A DNA stretch of 64,000 bases from Teredinibacter sp. KSP-S5-2 (GTDB lineage Bacteria; Pseudomonadota; Gammaproteobacteria; Pseudomonadales; Cellvibrionaceae): the NCBI RefSeq assembly GCF_032773895.1, contig NZ_CP120416.1, positions 3,439,001-3,503,000 of the forward strand. The letters run 5' to 3'. The position numbers and the translations under genes were made by a program. The notes beneath the pieces are model-generated. The model saw only the letters and a list, made by a program, of their open reading frames with translations, ran no database searches and was not told the origin of the DNA. This document shows positions 37,501-47,293 of this stretch, in pieces. Position 1 is the first letter of the stretch; the number at the start of each line of letters is the position of its first letter.

Positions 37501-40500
37501 CTATCACTACCATTATTTCCTTGTAGGCGATTAAAACCAGAAAAGTGAACACGACTATTTAATGTACCTGACAAAGAAGACAGGATATTCCAGGTATTAT
37601 CCGTATTCTCCCCGATTAAAACGAAGTTCTGATCTAAGGCCGAACTTACAATATTCACCCACTCGATATTTTTTATATTTAGGTGCGCAGCCTCTGGGAC
37701 ATACCCATCGACATCTAAATTTACTGAAAATGAAGTTTCACGATTGATGGTAATGATATCTTCTGGCGTTTGCCCAACTCCTCCACCGTTAATAAAACCG
37801 CTTACATGTCCTTCATTTGCAATTTCAAACCTATCCTGCCCGTCGCCGCCGGTCAGTCTTTCGACATTAGAAAAACTAGCATTTTGAAGCGAACCAGAAG
37901 AACCAAAACTGCCACTATCCCAGCCGTTCACAACCCAATGCGTTTCGCCTGCATAATTCAGAACTATTTCATCTACATGCTCTCCACCCACAAGTGATGT
38001 GGCGATATTTGCAGTGTTAATGGAGAAAACATCCTCCCCGTTTCCACCATGAATTGTTCCAACATTAGTGGAATCGATTGAAAACCAATCAACAAAATTA
38101 CCGCCCACCATGTTGCGAACACCGGAAAAGGAAACCGTAAGGGGATTCTCCAGGGAACTATTTTGAAGCATTGAAACACTCGATATTTCATTTATCTGCC
38201 AGATATTGTCACTATCAGAAAAAGCATACAAGGTTCCATTATTATCCGAATCAATAATTCTAGCTGATATATTCAGTTCCACAATCGAGTAGGCATCATC
38301 CCCTGAACCACCGTCAATAATCCCATTAACAGAAGCATTTAGATTAAACCTATCGTTACCACTTCCCCCATCTATACCGCCGTAAAATATTTCGTCAACC
38401 CATTCCCCTTCGACAATCTCCCCATCAACCGAAACGTCAAAATTAAGATTAAAAATATCGTCACCACTTCCTCCCTCTATATTTCCTGAAAAAAACTCAA
38501 CAACCGAAAAAACATCTTTTAGCTCACCACCCACAAGAGAATTAAACCCGGAAAATGTAATAACCTCCCCCTTTTCACCATCCTCCTTTATTTCGGTTAA
38601 GGTTGATTGCATGCTCTCTTCGGATATAATCCAGTTATTATATCTATCGGACCACGCCCGTAAGGAAGAGTTATTACCATTACCAATATAATGTTCAATA
38701 TTGCTAAAGTTGGAACTAGAATTTTGAGAATTAGACAGACTAATCACAACTTGATTTAGAGCTCTCATATCAATCGTATTGCCTTCACCACCTCCATCTA
38801 TACTAATGTCCACATTACTCCCATTTAAAAACGTGAAATAATCGACGCCTGAACGCCCCAAAAAAACCGAAAAGCCAGAAAAGCTTATCGTTTCCCCGTC
38901 GCCATATACAACACTCCCATCATAGATATCATTATTACCGAAGAACGTCCAATTATTATCTTCTACTGGCCCAACTATTGTACTACCAAATGAATTTGAT
39001 AAAATATTTTCTATACCATCAACAAGAAATCCACCGTCATAATAATTATCTCTGATTTGCACCAACACATTTTTTCCGACATTAAAAGAAAGATCATCAA
39101 CACCTTCTCCGCCATGAATTTTTTCAATTCCAGAAAAAACGATAGAACCATTAAGAACCCCAAACGAATCATACACAACCCATCTTGAGTCCTGAATAAA
39201 ATTAACCTTTATTTCATCTCTTCCATAAAGATCACGTTCACCACCTACAACTCCACTTTCACCATTCGATCCGCCTACATTTAACCCAGCTTTATCAATA
39301 TTAAATACATCCGCTCCAATGCCGCCAGACAATTTTCCCGACACGTCACCTAGAATGTGAAAAACATCATCTCCGACACCACCATTAACGCTCCCATTCT
39401 CCAAAGCATTGATAGTAAAAGTATCGTCACCTTCATCACCATTAACACTTCCTTTTATCAACCCATTAATAGTAAATGTATCACCATCCCCTCCGCCATT
39501 GACACTCCCATCTATCCGAGCGCCAATAGTAAAATCATCCTTACCAAGACCACCGTATAGCGATCCGTAGAATTCACTTCTTATATCAAAGATATTGGCT
39601 CTATCATCCCCAAAAACTTGTACGTCCCCCAAACCAGATTGAATCGTTCCGCTAAACACAAAGCTTTCTGAAAAGTTAATATTTATATTTCCCGCGCCGG
39701 GGAGACCCTCAGACTGGGTATAAATATCGCTATATAGATTAACTTTTAAGGGGACAACATCTTTATTTTCGCTCACGGAGCCCCAACTTGACATATGCTT
39801 GAAAAAATCACTAATCGAACCACTCACTGTATCTGATATTAATTCGGCCACTATGTTCTGATCATCATGGTTTCCACCGATAAAGAGGCCTCCACCACCC
39901 GTATTGATTGGATCATGTAGTGTTATATCGCCGGTAGCAAAAAGATAAACATTTCCTTCGCTTGTAAAAATACTAGATTTGCTAATAATTTCCTTATCCT
40001 CGCCATCAATGTAATCTGCAAACCCTAACTCAACATCACTACCTACTGCATAGAATAATCCACCCTGCGTGTTTATTATTGAATGATAGTTTGTCTCACC
40101 ACTACCCCCAATTCTGTGACGACCACCAACAAATACACTCCCACCCCCAATGCCATCATTATTCGCAATTAACGCAATATTTAATTTATCCGGAATAGCA
40201 ACATTATTTTCATCTTTTTTTGTTGATTCATTAACATCACTATCATATATGTTCGCGATCATATAGATATTGTTGTGAGCACTGAGAATTAACGATCCGT
40301 TTCCGACACCGTTAAAATCCAAATCAGATTCGAGTACGATATTTCCGACTTGATCTGTAGCGGGAACAAAACTTGAGTTTGTCGTTTCGATTAATACGGA
40401 ATTATTTCCGTCTTCTTTTAAAGCCGTCAATATCGAAAAAATAGTAAGATACGAAACAGTGTTAAGGTTTTGTCTATCTCTCGGTTCAAAATAACGACTC

Positions 40501-42014
40501 ACACCATGCTTTTGCTCATCATCCCGCATATTTTGACGGTTTGAGTTTCCAATAGTAATATTCCATGGATCAATCAGCCACTCTCCTCCGCTCCCATTTT
40601 CCGCTCCCACTTCCACGGTCAAATCCAAATCAACCACCGAAGATGATGTTTCGACAAAGCCGCCGTCAGCCAAACCAAAACCTTCCGCATTAATATTGCC
40701 GTAGGCACGCAGCAAGTCGTCGCCCCACAATATAATTTTTCCGGCTTTACCGTCCGTTAATGCTGAACTACTCACAGTGGTATTCACGCCGGCATACACA
40801 GCATTGGCATTAGGAATAAATGGGTTTTCCCCTTTTTTATCACCACCAATTAGTATTTGACCCGCCCCCCAGGATGCGTCGGCGGAAACGTGGCTGCTGT
40901 CTAACAGACCTACGCGATGGCCAAGTAATTTAATATCACCACCTGAACCATGATTGGATTGCGCGGAGATAAAACTGGCACCCGTTAACAAGGTTGTATC
41001 TAAACTATGTAATTCGATTCTGCCGCCTAAATAACGGCTACCATCGGCGAGTATTTTTCCTGAATGGGTGATGTTTTCTCCCAGCACATAGATCTCCCCC
41101 CCGGAGTGATCAGAAGAGACATTGATTGTTCCAGAATTGTGTACATCACCTCCCGCAGATAAGGTAAAACTGCCATCGTCATTCACCACGACACTGTTTG
41201 CCTGGCGAATGCTTTCCGTGTTCATGGCTCGGGTAAATATGTCTTGGCTGGCATTGGCGCTCAGCAGTACTTTGCCGCCCGATGCACGAATTTCCCCTGA
41301 GTTGAACACACCGCTATCGACACCTATGTCGTCCTGAAGCTGGGCTTGACTGACAGTAATGCCCAACAAACCTGAATGATCAAAACTCACGTAGGCTTCT
41401 TTGCCTGAAACAAGAGATACCGAACCCAACTCAGCTTGGATTAAGCCTGTATTTTCTACGCGACGCCCAACTAAACCAACATATCCTCCAGTTGCAGCAT
41501 TAATAGTCCCAGAATTAATGACGACACCGTTTTTTCCTTCTAATGCACGGAAAGTCATATCACCATTCATAAATTCTTTTGGGTCAATAGCCAAACCGGA
41601 CGCCAATATGCCTCCCGCATTGACGACGGAATTTTCTCCAAAAAAAATACCGTTTGGATTCACCAATATTACCTGACCATTGGCATCGATTCGTCCAAGG
41701 ATATTCGAGCCGGTATTGCTTAATATATTATTTAAAGCAATGGCATTTTTATCTGGCTGAACATAGGTCACCCTTTCATTGCCTGCCACATTGTATGACT
41801 GCCAATTAATCGCCATCCTCTCGGATTGTTGATAGATTGTCGTAGCGTTGTCGCTTTGGCGAATATTTCCCTGCCCACCAACAACATTCCCGCCCTGTGG
41901 CGCTGACATCGTCGACTGCGTCGTCAATGCAAGACAAACTGCCAACGACAGTGGCTTTAGTGAAAAATTTCTTTCTCGCTTATGGGTTGCCATATGAATT
42001 GCTTTTTTCATCAT
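34563..42014 (-). CDS. Very large two-partner secretion exoprotein TpsA (filamentous haemagglutinin-like adhesin)
   Basis: 2483 residues. Extended Sec signal (first 38 residues, LSLAVCLALTTQSTMSA), then the TPS secretion domain (about 40-290) with NIRQSDNATTIYQQSERMAI, the NPNGIFFGENSVVNAGGIL motif (NPNG) and GYVGLVGRRVENTG. The rest is beta-helix-like repetitive sequence rich in Ser, Asn, Gly; residues about 815-920 contain RTX-like GGxGxD units (GGLGKDDFTIG, GGDGDTFTING, GDEGDDTFTIN, GGVGDDVFHIL). The C-terminus ends in acidic repeats. The central third is clearly more AT-rich than its neighbours. Likely an adhesin or surface protein in attachment or contact competition. Confidence 0.9.
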   Translation of the reverse strand: MMKKAIHMATHKRERNFSLKPLSLAVCLALTTQSTMSAPQGGNVVGGQGNIRQSDNATTIYQQSERMAINWQSYNVAGNERVTYVQPDKNAIALNNILSNTGSNILGRIDANGQVILVNPNGIFFGENSVVNAGGILASGLAIDPKEFMNGDMTFRALEGKNGVVINSGTINAATGGYVGLVGRRVENTGLIQAELGSVSLVSGKEAYVSFDHSGLLGITVSQAQLQDDIGVDSGVFNSGEIRASGGKVLLSANASQDIFTRAMNTESIRQANSVVVNDDGSFTLSAGGDVHNSGTINVSSDHSGGEIYVLGENITHSGKILADGSRYLGGRIELHSLDTTLLTGASFISAQSNHGSGGDIKLLGHRVGLLDSSHVSADASWGAGQILIGGDKKGENPFIPNANAVYAGVNTTVSSSALTDGKAGKIILWGDDLLRAYGNINAEGFGLADGGFVETSSSVVDLDLTVEVGAENGSGGEWLIDPWNITIGNSNRQNMRDDEQKHGVSRYFEPRDRQNLNTVSYLTIFSILTALKEDGNNSVLIETTNSSFVPATDQVGNIVLESDLDFNGVGNGSLILSAHNNIYMIANIYDSDVNESTKKDENNVAIPDKLNIALIANNDGIGGGSVFVGGRHRIGGSGETNYHSIINTQGGLFYAVGSDVELGFADYIDGEDKEIISKSSIFTSEGNVYLFATGDITLHDPINTGGGGLFIGGNHDDQNIVAELISDTVSGSISDFFKHMSSWGSVSENKDVVPLKVNLYSDIYTQSEGLPGAGNININFSESFVFSGTIQSGLGDVQVFGDDRANIFDIRSEFYGSLYGGLGKDDFTIGARIDGSVNGGGDGDTFTINGLIKGSVNGDEGDDTFTINALENGSVNGGVGDDVFHILGDVSGKLSGGIGADVFNIDKAGLNVGGSNGESGVVGGERDLYGRDEIKVNFIQDSRWVVYDSFGVLNGSIVFSGIEKIHGGEGVDDLSFNVGKNVLVQIRDNYYDGGFLVDGIENILSNSFGSTIVGPVEDNNWTFFGNNDIYDGSVVYGDGETISFSGFSVFLGRSGVDYFTFLNGSNVDISIDGGGEGNTIDMRALNQVVISLSNSQNSSSNFSNIEHYIGNGNNSSLRAWSDRYNNWIISEESMQSTLTEIKEDGEKGEVITFSGFNSLVGGELKDVFSVVEFFSGNIEGGSGDDIFNLNFDVSVDGEIVEGEWVDEIFYGGIDGGSGNDRFNLNASVNGIIDGGSGDDAYSIVELNISARIIDSDNNGTLYAFSDSDNIWQINEISSVSMLQNSSLENPLTVSFSGVRNMVGGNFVDWFSIDSTNVGTIHGGNGEDVFSINTANIATSLVGGEHVDEIVLNYAGETHWVVNGWDSGSFGSSGSLQNASFSNVERLTGGDGQDRFEIANEGHVSGFINGGGVGQTPEDIITINRETSFSVNLDVDGYVPEAAHLNIKNIEWVNIVSSALDQNFVLIGENTDNTWNILSSLSGTLNSRVHFSGFNRLQGNNGSDRFIYEVEGIENVTVYGDFTDASSISGAEDVVDLSRLSVANIDFSQPLPFHSIEKFIGNDQATVTSGDVRTSWTIDGLNQMSADGLQIATTYFERFSTIQTGGVYDEFTVTEMGDLTGGVESGGGGDLLNLHMASGRNGRLNFNGGDATAQLMLFGGDSSNRLDLIYQVSADGGYLSILGYADNLVQNYQVNFSDIGRVESYLDTNLFRFNYPKHSIETEVNTLSISREAATPSGFFVHMQDRTPISVRAARSLEVNGQLGDVLNMQDSLYLAENLSISNLAVNTANYQLGAGGVLSLNGVIHDGSVSNRFRINTPNLSLSSIDHPLFIEQAGNVGLNILELNLVTGLLDIESGANIASDQILISSNPIRLASNGNISLTNSANALTGPLSFFSTGLLSLNNGLTELSDVNVQNFTLNSLSNVVSNGAIVVSGNMIVNSDPSAQVQFNNQGNSFNSVQVNSAGTLTLSDDDGGELSIGGNIAQAFNVITNNRLYVNSTRANSINLSSTASFVSGESQMIIQGRVTAENTISLNAQGINILAGVVLEGGDSGTEAKLDGGSGRVQISSDILANSTNGADISIRANQIEHLAGRVRANNLTVESRGGDIQLNSTVDVTGEARFEVTQGVFSVGQDGVVRSEGNVFDLSAGSVSIDGLVLANQAEGNIHSSGQQDINGSLTFNEVSLSSGGAIIMGESASITSHSDVGIDVKEDFQVAAIEAAERIAISSDGMVLDNNGAALNLVSNSLYIRSDSGIGSITDKLDTSSGILDIVNRSGSIDLSNQRTTNIEALITNGDIRFTNTLGNVFLTNQAQSDYDVSLSGTPAAGGVFDGNYNVSSMTLDVLDGFLAATPARIHIKRPEIIGDVIRVSTSDGFGIDSRPIVVFARTSLHISGPGIVPAWGFSRAPDKGFSTDSDLNNPSIVGSLVDLLVGLETVGEVDPAVFTNIYNYAYEDISIRLPKDQLYEEDEDELRKRWHNDEE

Positions 42015-42269
42015 TCACACACCGAAAACTTTATCGATTTTTGTCAAAAAATGTATAGCGATATTTTTACCAGGCACAAAGCAGCCTGAAAGCGGATGCT
42101 TTCATACACATATATTGTTTTACATCTGATACAACACCCAGATCTGAAAAACGACCAGTTGGGCTCAACGTGAATAAATCAGGCTTCAACCTGGACTTAC
42201 AAAAAGATAGCCTTCACGTACTAGAAAGAGATTCAGGAGTCTACACAGGAGCTTTATGCCCCCTTATAT

Positions 42270-42288
42270 ATTAGTAATAATTATTCTC
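42270..42288. promoter_or_regulatory. Possible Fur box upstream of tpsA
   Basis: The minus strand reads GAGAATAATTATTACTAAT, matching the 19-bp Fur consensus in 12 positions. It lies 256 bp before the tpsA start in the only long upstream gap. If real, the two-partner system would be induced in iron shortage. Confidence 0.35.
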
Positions 42289-42817
42289 GTTAATGCATGA
42301 TGCGCCACGAAAATAGTCAAAACACGAACGTGCATTATGCCACACTACATATAAGCTTTTATGCCACCTATATGCCCTATTTAATTTGTGTGAACCAATT
42401 CATTCTTTAATTTTCATGAAAATCTAAAAAAGGTATTTGAGGTGACAAAATGAAATTTTTAATCATCATACCTTCAATAATTATTGGTGGAATAAATCCC
42501 GAAAATAGAAATTATTTTTGGCAAAATAGATTCTGGATATGGATTAGAACGATGTGATTATGGAATTGAGATTTGTTCTCAAGAAATAACTCTTTTAAAA
42601 GCGATTCAGAATATGCGGGTTAGAGTACACGACATACCTGTGACGATATCTCACACTGTCGTAAAAAATCACCATCTATAGTTTTATTCAGCTCACCGGG
42701 TACTCTAATAAAAAAGCCTTTCCAGCTCTGGCAAATATGCACCGATAAATAAACACATGAGGATATTTATTTATCTCGTTTGCAAAAGCGGAAAGGTTAA
42801 CAGCGTAGACCAACTAC
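42289..42817. other. Gap between tpsA and the beta-propeller gene
   Basis: AT-rich. At 42449 a 35-codon plus-strand ORF (MKFLIIIPSIIIGGINPENR) has GAGGTGA ahead; shifting frame after it gives another 58 open codons (EIIFGKIDSGYGLERCDYGI) to 42679, so it may be a decayed small gene. The evidence is too thin for a gene call. No other feature seen. Confidence 0.4.
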
Positions 42818-43978
42818 TTACTCTTCAAACACATATAAATGGCCATCCACATCACCAACAAACACTTTACCGAATTTCACTGCAGGGCGAGCATGTACAC
42901 CGCCATTCACAAAGCCTTGCTCGACATGAGCCGGTTGATATTGCCAAAGGACGTCACCGGTCTCAGCGTCTATTGCTTTAAAGCCACGTGAAATCGGTTG
43001 CCAATAGTCATCTGTCGCCGTTGATCCAATGTACAACACATCATCTGCCAGCCTCGGCGTCCCCCAGGACCAACCAGGCATCGGCGTGTTCCAAATTTCT
43101 ACCCCCGTCGTGCTATCAAATTTGGAAACCTTCTTTGCATCCGAACTGGCAATAAAAAACGTATTCTCCTCATCACCCGGTATTGCAGAAGACTCCACCC
43201 ATGATCCGTCGGTATAGAAATATTTCCAATCCAACTCACCAGTTAACGCATTGATGCCATACAAGTGCGCATCGCGTCCTCCGACAATCACCTTTCCATC
43301 AATCACTGAAGGTTGAGACACAACCCGACCACCTGTAGCGAAAACCCAATATACGCTACCGTTCTTGCGATTCAGCGCAGTGACTTCCCCTCCCAAGTTG
43401 GTAAAGTAAACATACTTACCAAACACGCTTGGTGTTGCACGAATAGGTGTAGACACTTTATATGTCCATTTCACCTCACCGGAGTACGGGTTAACCGCAT
43501 AGAAAGTACCGGTAGCACTGCCTACATATAATGTTTGGCCAGCAACAACCGGGGAGGACTTGCTCCAATCGTAATCCCAGGGTGGCTCATTGGAAGGCCC
43601 ATTACGTACAAAATCACCATCCCCTAAATCCAGCCTCCAGGACAACGCTCCGGTACGCTTATCCAACGCGTAGAGAAAACCATCATCACTGGTAAAGTAG
43701 ATATGGCCACGCTTAAACGCAGGGGTGGAGCGTACTATTCCTCGGGTTTTCGCTTTCCATTTTAAAGACTGGCGACCAATATCAACGGCATACATATGAT
43801 TGTCGTCACTACCGAAGTAGGCCGTTTTACCTCGTACAACAACGTCTCCCCAAATAGCGCCATCGGCTTTATATTTCCAAAGCAGTTCGCCACTGCCTGC
43901 TAAAGAGGGGGTAGATACTGTGAGTAAAAGCGCAATAACGCCAAGCGCAGTCAATGCTAAACGGGTTATTTTTTCCAT
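42818..43978 (-). CDS. PQQ/BamB-like beta-propeller protein
   Basis: 386 residues from the ATG at 43978, which begins a signal peptide (MEKITRLALTALGVIALLLT); the open frame to 44038 is not conserved-looking. Seven to eight repeats of the PQQ-propeller type follow: WKYKADGAIWGDVVVRGKTA, YFGSDDNHMYAVDIGRQSLK, FLYALDKRTGALSW, YAVNPYSGEVKWTYKV, LYGINALTGELDWKYF and VLWQYQPAHV. No Cys-rich quinoprotein site or dehydrogenase signature is visible, so a periplasmic scaffold or sensor role is as likely as an enzyme. Confidence 0.85.
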   Translation of the reverse strand: MEKITRLALTALGVIALLLTVSTPSLAGSGELLWKYKADGAIWGDVVVRGKTAYFGSDDNHMYAVDIGRQSLKWKAKTRGIVRSTPAFKRGHIYFTSDDGFLYALDKRTGALSWRLDLGDGDFVRNGPSNEPPWDYDWSKSSPVVAGQTLYVGSATGTFYAVNPYSGEVKWTYKVSTPIRATPSVFGKYVYFTNLGGEVTALNRKNGSVYWVFATGGRVVSQPSVIDGKVIVGGRDAHLYGINALTGELDWKYFYTDGSWVESSAIPGDEENTFFIASSDAKKVSKFDSTTGVEIWNTPMPGWSWGTPRLADDVLYIGSTATDDYWQPISRGFKAIDAETGDVLWQYQPAHVEQGFVNGGVHARPAVKFGKVFVGDVDGHLYVFEE

Positions 43979-44307
43979 GTTCTCTCCCAGGTAATTGTTA
44001 AGAGTTATAGGGTCGAGAAACCTCGACACCGCTGTCAACTTTAGAAAGAACTGCTTTAAATGTCCTGAGGAAGACCTTTAGGGACCTTAAGAAATCTTAA
44101 GTGGAGCAATTTTGCCTTTTTTTGCACCTTTTTCGCCCAATAACCAGAAATTGTTCAGAGCATATCCTTTATAAAAGGGATTGGTAAGCAAACAAAGAGC
44201 GTATACGTAATAAAGGAAGGAAGATAAGAAGCCCGTCGGCAAGTGGGGAAAGCAGCTCCAGTATTGCCAGCTAACTTGCCCCAGCTTCGGGTATAAAAAG
44301 GATTTTG

Positions 44308-46065
44308 TTAATCGCCTTTGAGGGTCGCGGTAACATCCGCAATCGCATGGGCTACCAGACTGTTGGAAACCACCCCAATGATGGACTCTTCATCCGCCGC
44401 ACCCGTTGTACTGACTAAGCCAATAGTACATCGGCTCATGTGGAACCGTTTGGCCGCCCCCGTCAAGGTAGTACCAGGTTCCAACACAATGTAGCTTCGT
44501 TGCTTAAAGTCATCTAGCGGTCTGTCACTTCTGATATGGTCATGACTCAAGTCGATCACGCCTTTTACCCGCCCGTCTTCTTCGACACAGATAAACTCCA
44601 CATCTTCAGGAGCTTGGTCTTCGCCCGACAATACCTGGAAGCTCTTCGACATGACATCATCCACTGCCATATGCGATTTCAGATCGGAAACCAGCCCTTC
44701 CGGCACCATAAAACCTCGACGATTCAATTTGAGCGTATATATATCCCCGGTCATAAAGTGCCGACGGACGGCATAGGCGATACTCACCCCAATCATAATG
44801 GGAAGCACTGCCTGATAATCCAGCGTCATTTCATAAATAATAATGGCCGCGGTTAACGGCGCACTGGTGGTTGCCGAAACCATCGCCGCCATACTCACCA
44901 CCACAAAAATCACCGGGCTGACATTCAATTCAGGGAATAACATGTTCACCAGGTTACCAAACAACGCACCAGTGACTGCGCCTAAAAATAATGATGGAGA
45001 AAAAACGCCCCCCGAACCACCGGAGCCAATGGTCAAACCGGTGGCCAATATTTTTGCAATAATCAAGAACACCAGAAAAAGCGGGTCTTGAATCATGTTC
45101 ATTAATACGTCCTGAATAGTGGCATACCCCACACCCTGAACATAGTAATTCCCCGTATAAGTGTGAATGCTGTAAAACATGATCCCCAATACCAGAGTAC
45201 CGATCATGTGACGGACATAATCATTCACCGGAATCTTTTCGAATACTTCCTCAGAAAAGTAAATACTTCGAACAAAGACAATCGCAAATAACCCCACCAA
45301 CACACCTAACGGAATGGAAAGCAGAGAAGGAATAAACGCCGGCCCATGCTCTGGCATTTTTAATAATTCCGGGATGGAAAATGCAGGTTCATTACCAATT
45401 AAAAAATGACCAACATTTGCCGCAATAACCGTCGACACTGCCACAGCTAAAATGGTTCTGCTGTTAATGGTAATTAACAAAAGCTCAATTGAAAAAAGAA
45501 TCCCCCCTAAGGGTGCATTAAACGTGGCAGCAATACCCGAGCTGGCACCACAGGCAATAAATAAATTACGTTGACTGACACTGACACGAGTCCACTTGCC
45601 CAACGTTGAACTTAACGCCGCCGATATTTGAATAATGGGACCTTCACGACCAAGTGAACCACCGGTACCAATAGTGATCGCAGAAGCAAGCGCCTTAACA
45701 ATACTGACACTGCCCGGAATAATACCGCGCTTGTGATAAATGGCGTTCATCACCTCCGGTACACCGTGACCTTTGGCTTGCGGCGCAAAGTTTTTAACCA
45801 AATACACCACAAGAATGCCACCTAATACCGGCGCAAAAATAATTAACCACCCCAGATAGGATTCTGGCGTATGTTGGTTTGCATCATAATTCGTTGAAAA
45901 CTGACCAAGAAAAACGGCATTGTGAATAAAGCCAATCAAGAGTCGAAAGAGCCAGGAGAAAATCCCGCTGAGAATACCGATCACGATGGATATGAGAAAT
46001 ACTGTTCCAGAACTTCTGGATACTAACTTCGAGTTATCCAATTCTATAACCTCATCATATATCAT
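44308..46065 (-). CDS. ClC-type chloride channel/transporter with C-terminal CBS domain
   Basis: 585 residues. ClC membrane domain (1-440) with the three selectivity motifs: GSGGSLGREGPI (first), then FNAPLGGILFSIELLL with the gating Glu equivalent, and GSGGSGGVFSPSLFLGA, plus ATTSAPLTAAIIIYEM near the end; about 12-14 helices. A CBS pair follows (450-585, DDVMSKSFQVLSGEDQAPED). Such proteins are Cl-/H+ antiporters or Cl- channels helping acid or osmotic stress tolerance. Stand-alone gene. Confidence 0.92.
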   Translation of the reverse strand: MIYDEVIELDNSKLVSRSSGTVFLISIVIGILSGIFSWLFRLLIGFIHNAVFLGQFSTNYDANQHTPESYLGWLIIFAPVLGGILVVYLVKNFAPQAKGHGVPEVMNAIYHKRGIIPGSVSIVKALASAITIGTGGSLGREGPIIQISAALSSTLGKWTRVSVSQRNLFIACGASSGIAATFNAPLGGILFSIELLLITINSRTILAVAVSTVIAANVGHFLIGNEPAFSIPELLKMPEHGPAFIPSLLSIPLGVLVGLFAIVFVRSIYFSEEVFEKIPVNDYVRHMIGTLVLGIMFYSIHTYTGNYYVQGVGYATIQDVLMNMIQDPLFLVFLIIAKILATGLTIGSGGSGGVFSPSLFLGAVTGALFGNLVNMLFPELNVSPVIFVVVSMAAMVSATTSAPLTAAIIIYEMTLDYQAVLPIMIGVSIAYAVRRHFMTGDIYTLKLNRRGFMVPEGLVSDLKSHMAVDDVMSKSFQVLSGEDQAPEDVEFICVEEDGRVKGVIDLSHDHIRSDRPLDDFKQRSYIVLEPGTTLTGAAKRFHMSRCTIGLVSTTGAADEESIIGVVSNSLVAHAIADVTATLKGD

Positions 46066-46780
46066 AGTTTTTAAGGAAGGCGTTTAATCAGGCAGCAGCC
46101 ATGACAAAACGAGCGCGGAGGGTATAGGATTTCGGGCTCGTCCATGCCCGGCTTGATCAAATAAACTTGAGATTTTGCTTAATTTGCCTGTTTTTTATGC
46201 ATGCCTTGCTGTTAACATCGATAGAGAACCGGTATATTTCAACCCATCCAGCAAAATGACGCTGTTGACACACCACAAAGACTTCCTGATTCCGCCAATC
46301 ACCAGAACAAATCCAATATATAGAATCGCACTAAGGATATACTTTTCAGTAATAACGGCGATATATCCATCCAACCCCACAATAAAAAAACAAACACACG
46401 GGTGTTTGTCATAATGACTAAAACAATAGCATACAAACGTGTCGTTACGTTTTTTCAATCCAATAAAACGCTCACGGATTTTATTCTTAGGCTAAAAAGC
46501 AAAAAGCCTAAAAGATAATAAAAACTACACCTACATAAAGTATGGTGTTTATTAGCATGTAAAAAACAATTCCATACTATTAATTCAGTTGCAGAACAAA
46601 CCTGGAAATTACAAATGCAAATACAAGGAGAGCGATGTAAAGTTCTAAACCATCACGCTTTTCCGCACGAAGCTTTTAAATCGCTTGATTATTTAAAATG
46701 ATTTTTTCAAAGCACGATAAAGAGGAAAAGAAAAGAATAACATCCTGAACCGTTAACCACGTAGTGCATTCCCTTCCCTA
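46066..46780. other. Long AT-rich gap
   Basis: About 715 bases between the ClC gene and the DedA-like gene. A minus-strand frame of 87 codons (46195-46458) has hydrophobic parts but no ribosome binding site and no clear signature; I do not call it. No terminator, tRNA or repeat seen. Confidence 0.4.
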
Positions 46781-47224
46781 CTACCAAATATTTAAAGTTA
46801 ACAGGCTCAGCACACTATAACGAACGAACTTCCCCAGAGTAACCAGCAGTACAAACCATAGCAACCGAACGCGTAAAACACCCGCGACGATGGTTAACGG
46901 ATCGCCAATAATAGGCAGCCATGCAAAACACAGGGAGAATACCCCATACTTAACGAAACGTTGTTCGGCGCGAACAAACTCCTCTTCAGACATTTTTAGC
47001 CAACGTGTCGCCACACCAGCCCCCGCCCAATACCCCAACGCATAGTTGGTAAACGACCCCAAGGTGTTACCGACCGTAGCTACAGCCACCAATACAGCGG
47101 GAGAAAAGTCGTTCAATAGTAAAGTGGTTAGCACGACTTCAGAGCTAAGAGGCAAAATCGTCGCCGCTAGAAAAGCTGAAACGAATAAGCCGATATAACC
47201 CAACTCAAATAGTAAATCTGTCAT
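46781..47224 (-). CDS. DedA/YqaA-family (VTT-domain) membrane protein
   Basis: 147 residues from the ATG at 47224 (MTDLLFELGYIGLFVSAFLA), chosen to match the YqaA start; an in-frame ATG at 47254 is possible. Four to five helices with the family features LAATILPLSSEVVLTTLL, the NTLGSFTNYALGYWAG re-entrant motif and FAWLPIIGDPLTIVAG. YqaA proteins are small VTT-domain relatives of DedA, which move lipid carriers or affect envelope homeostasis. It stands divergent from the histidine kinase gene. Confidence 0.85.
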   Translation of the reverse strand: MTDLLFELGYIGLFVSAFLAATILPLSSEVVLTTLLLNDFSPAVLVAVATVGNTLGSFTNYALGYWAGAGVATRWLKMSEEEFVRAEQRFVKYGVFSLCFAWLPIIGDPLTIVAGVLRVRLLWFVLLVTLGKFVRYSVLSLLTLNIW

Positions 47225-47293
47225 AAATATGGCTTCAACACTGGCGGACTCCATCGGAGCTATACTGATTTTTATGTGTCTTAGGGGAGTAAC

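Noticed and set aside
46195-46458. 87-codon minus-strand ORF with hydrophobic parts
   Set aside because: No ribosome binding site, Cys-rich chance composition at the start, and no recognisable motif; treated as non-coding.
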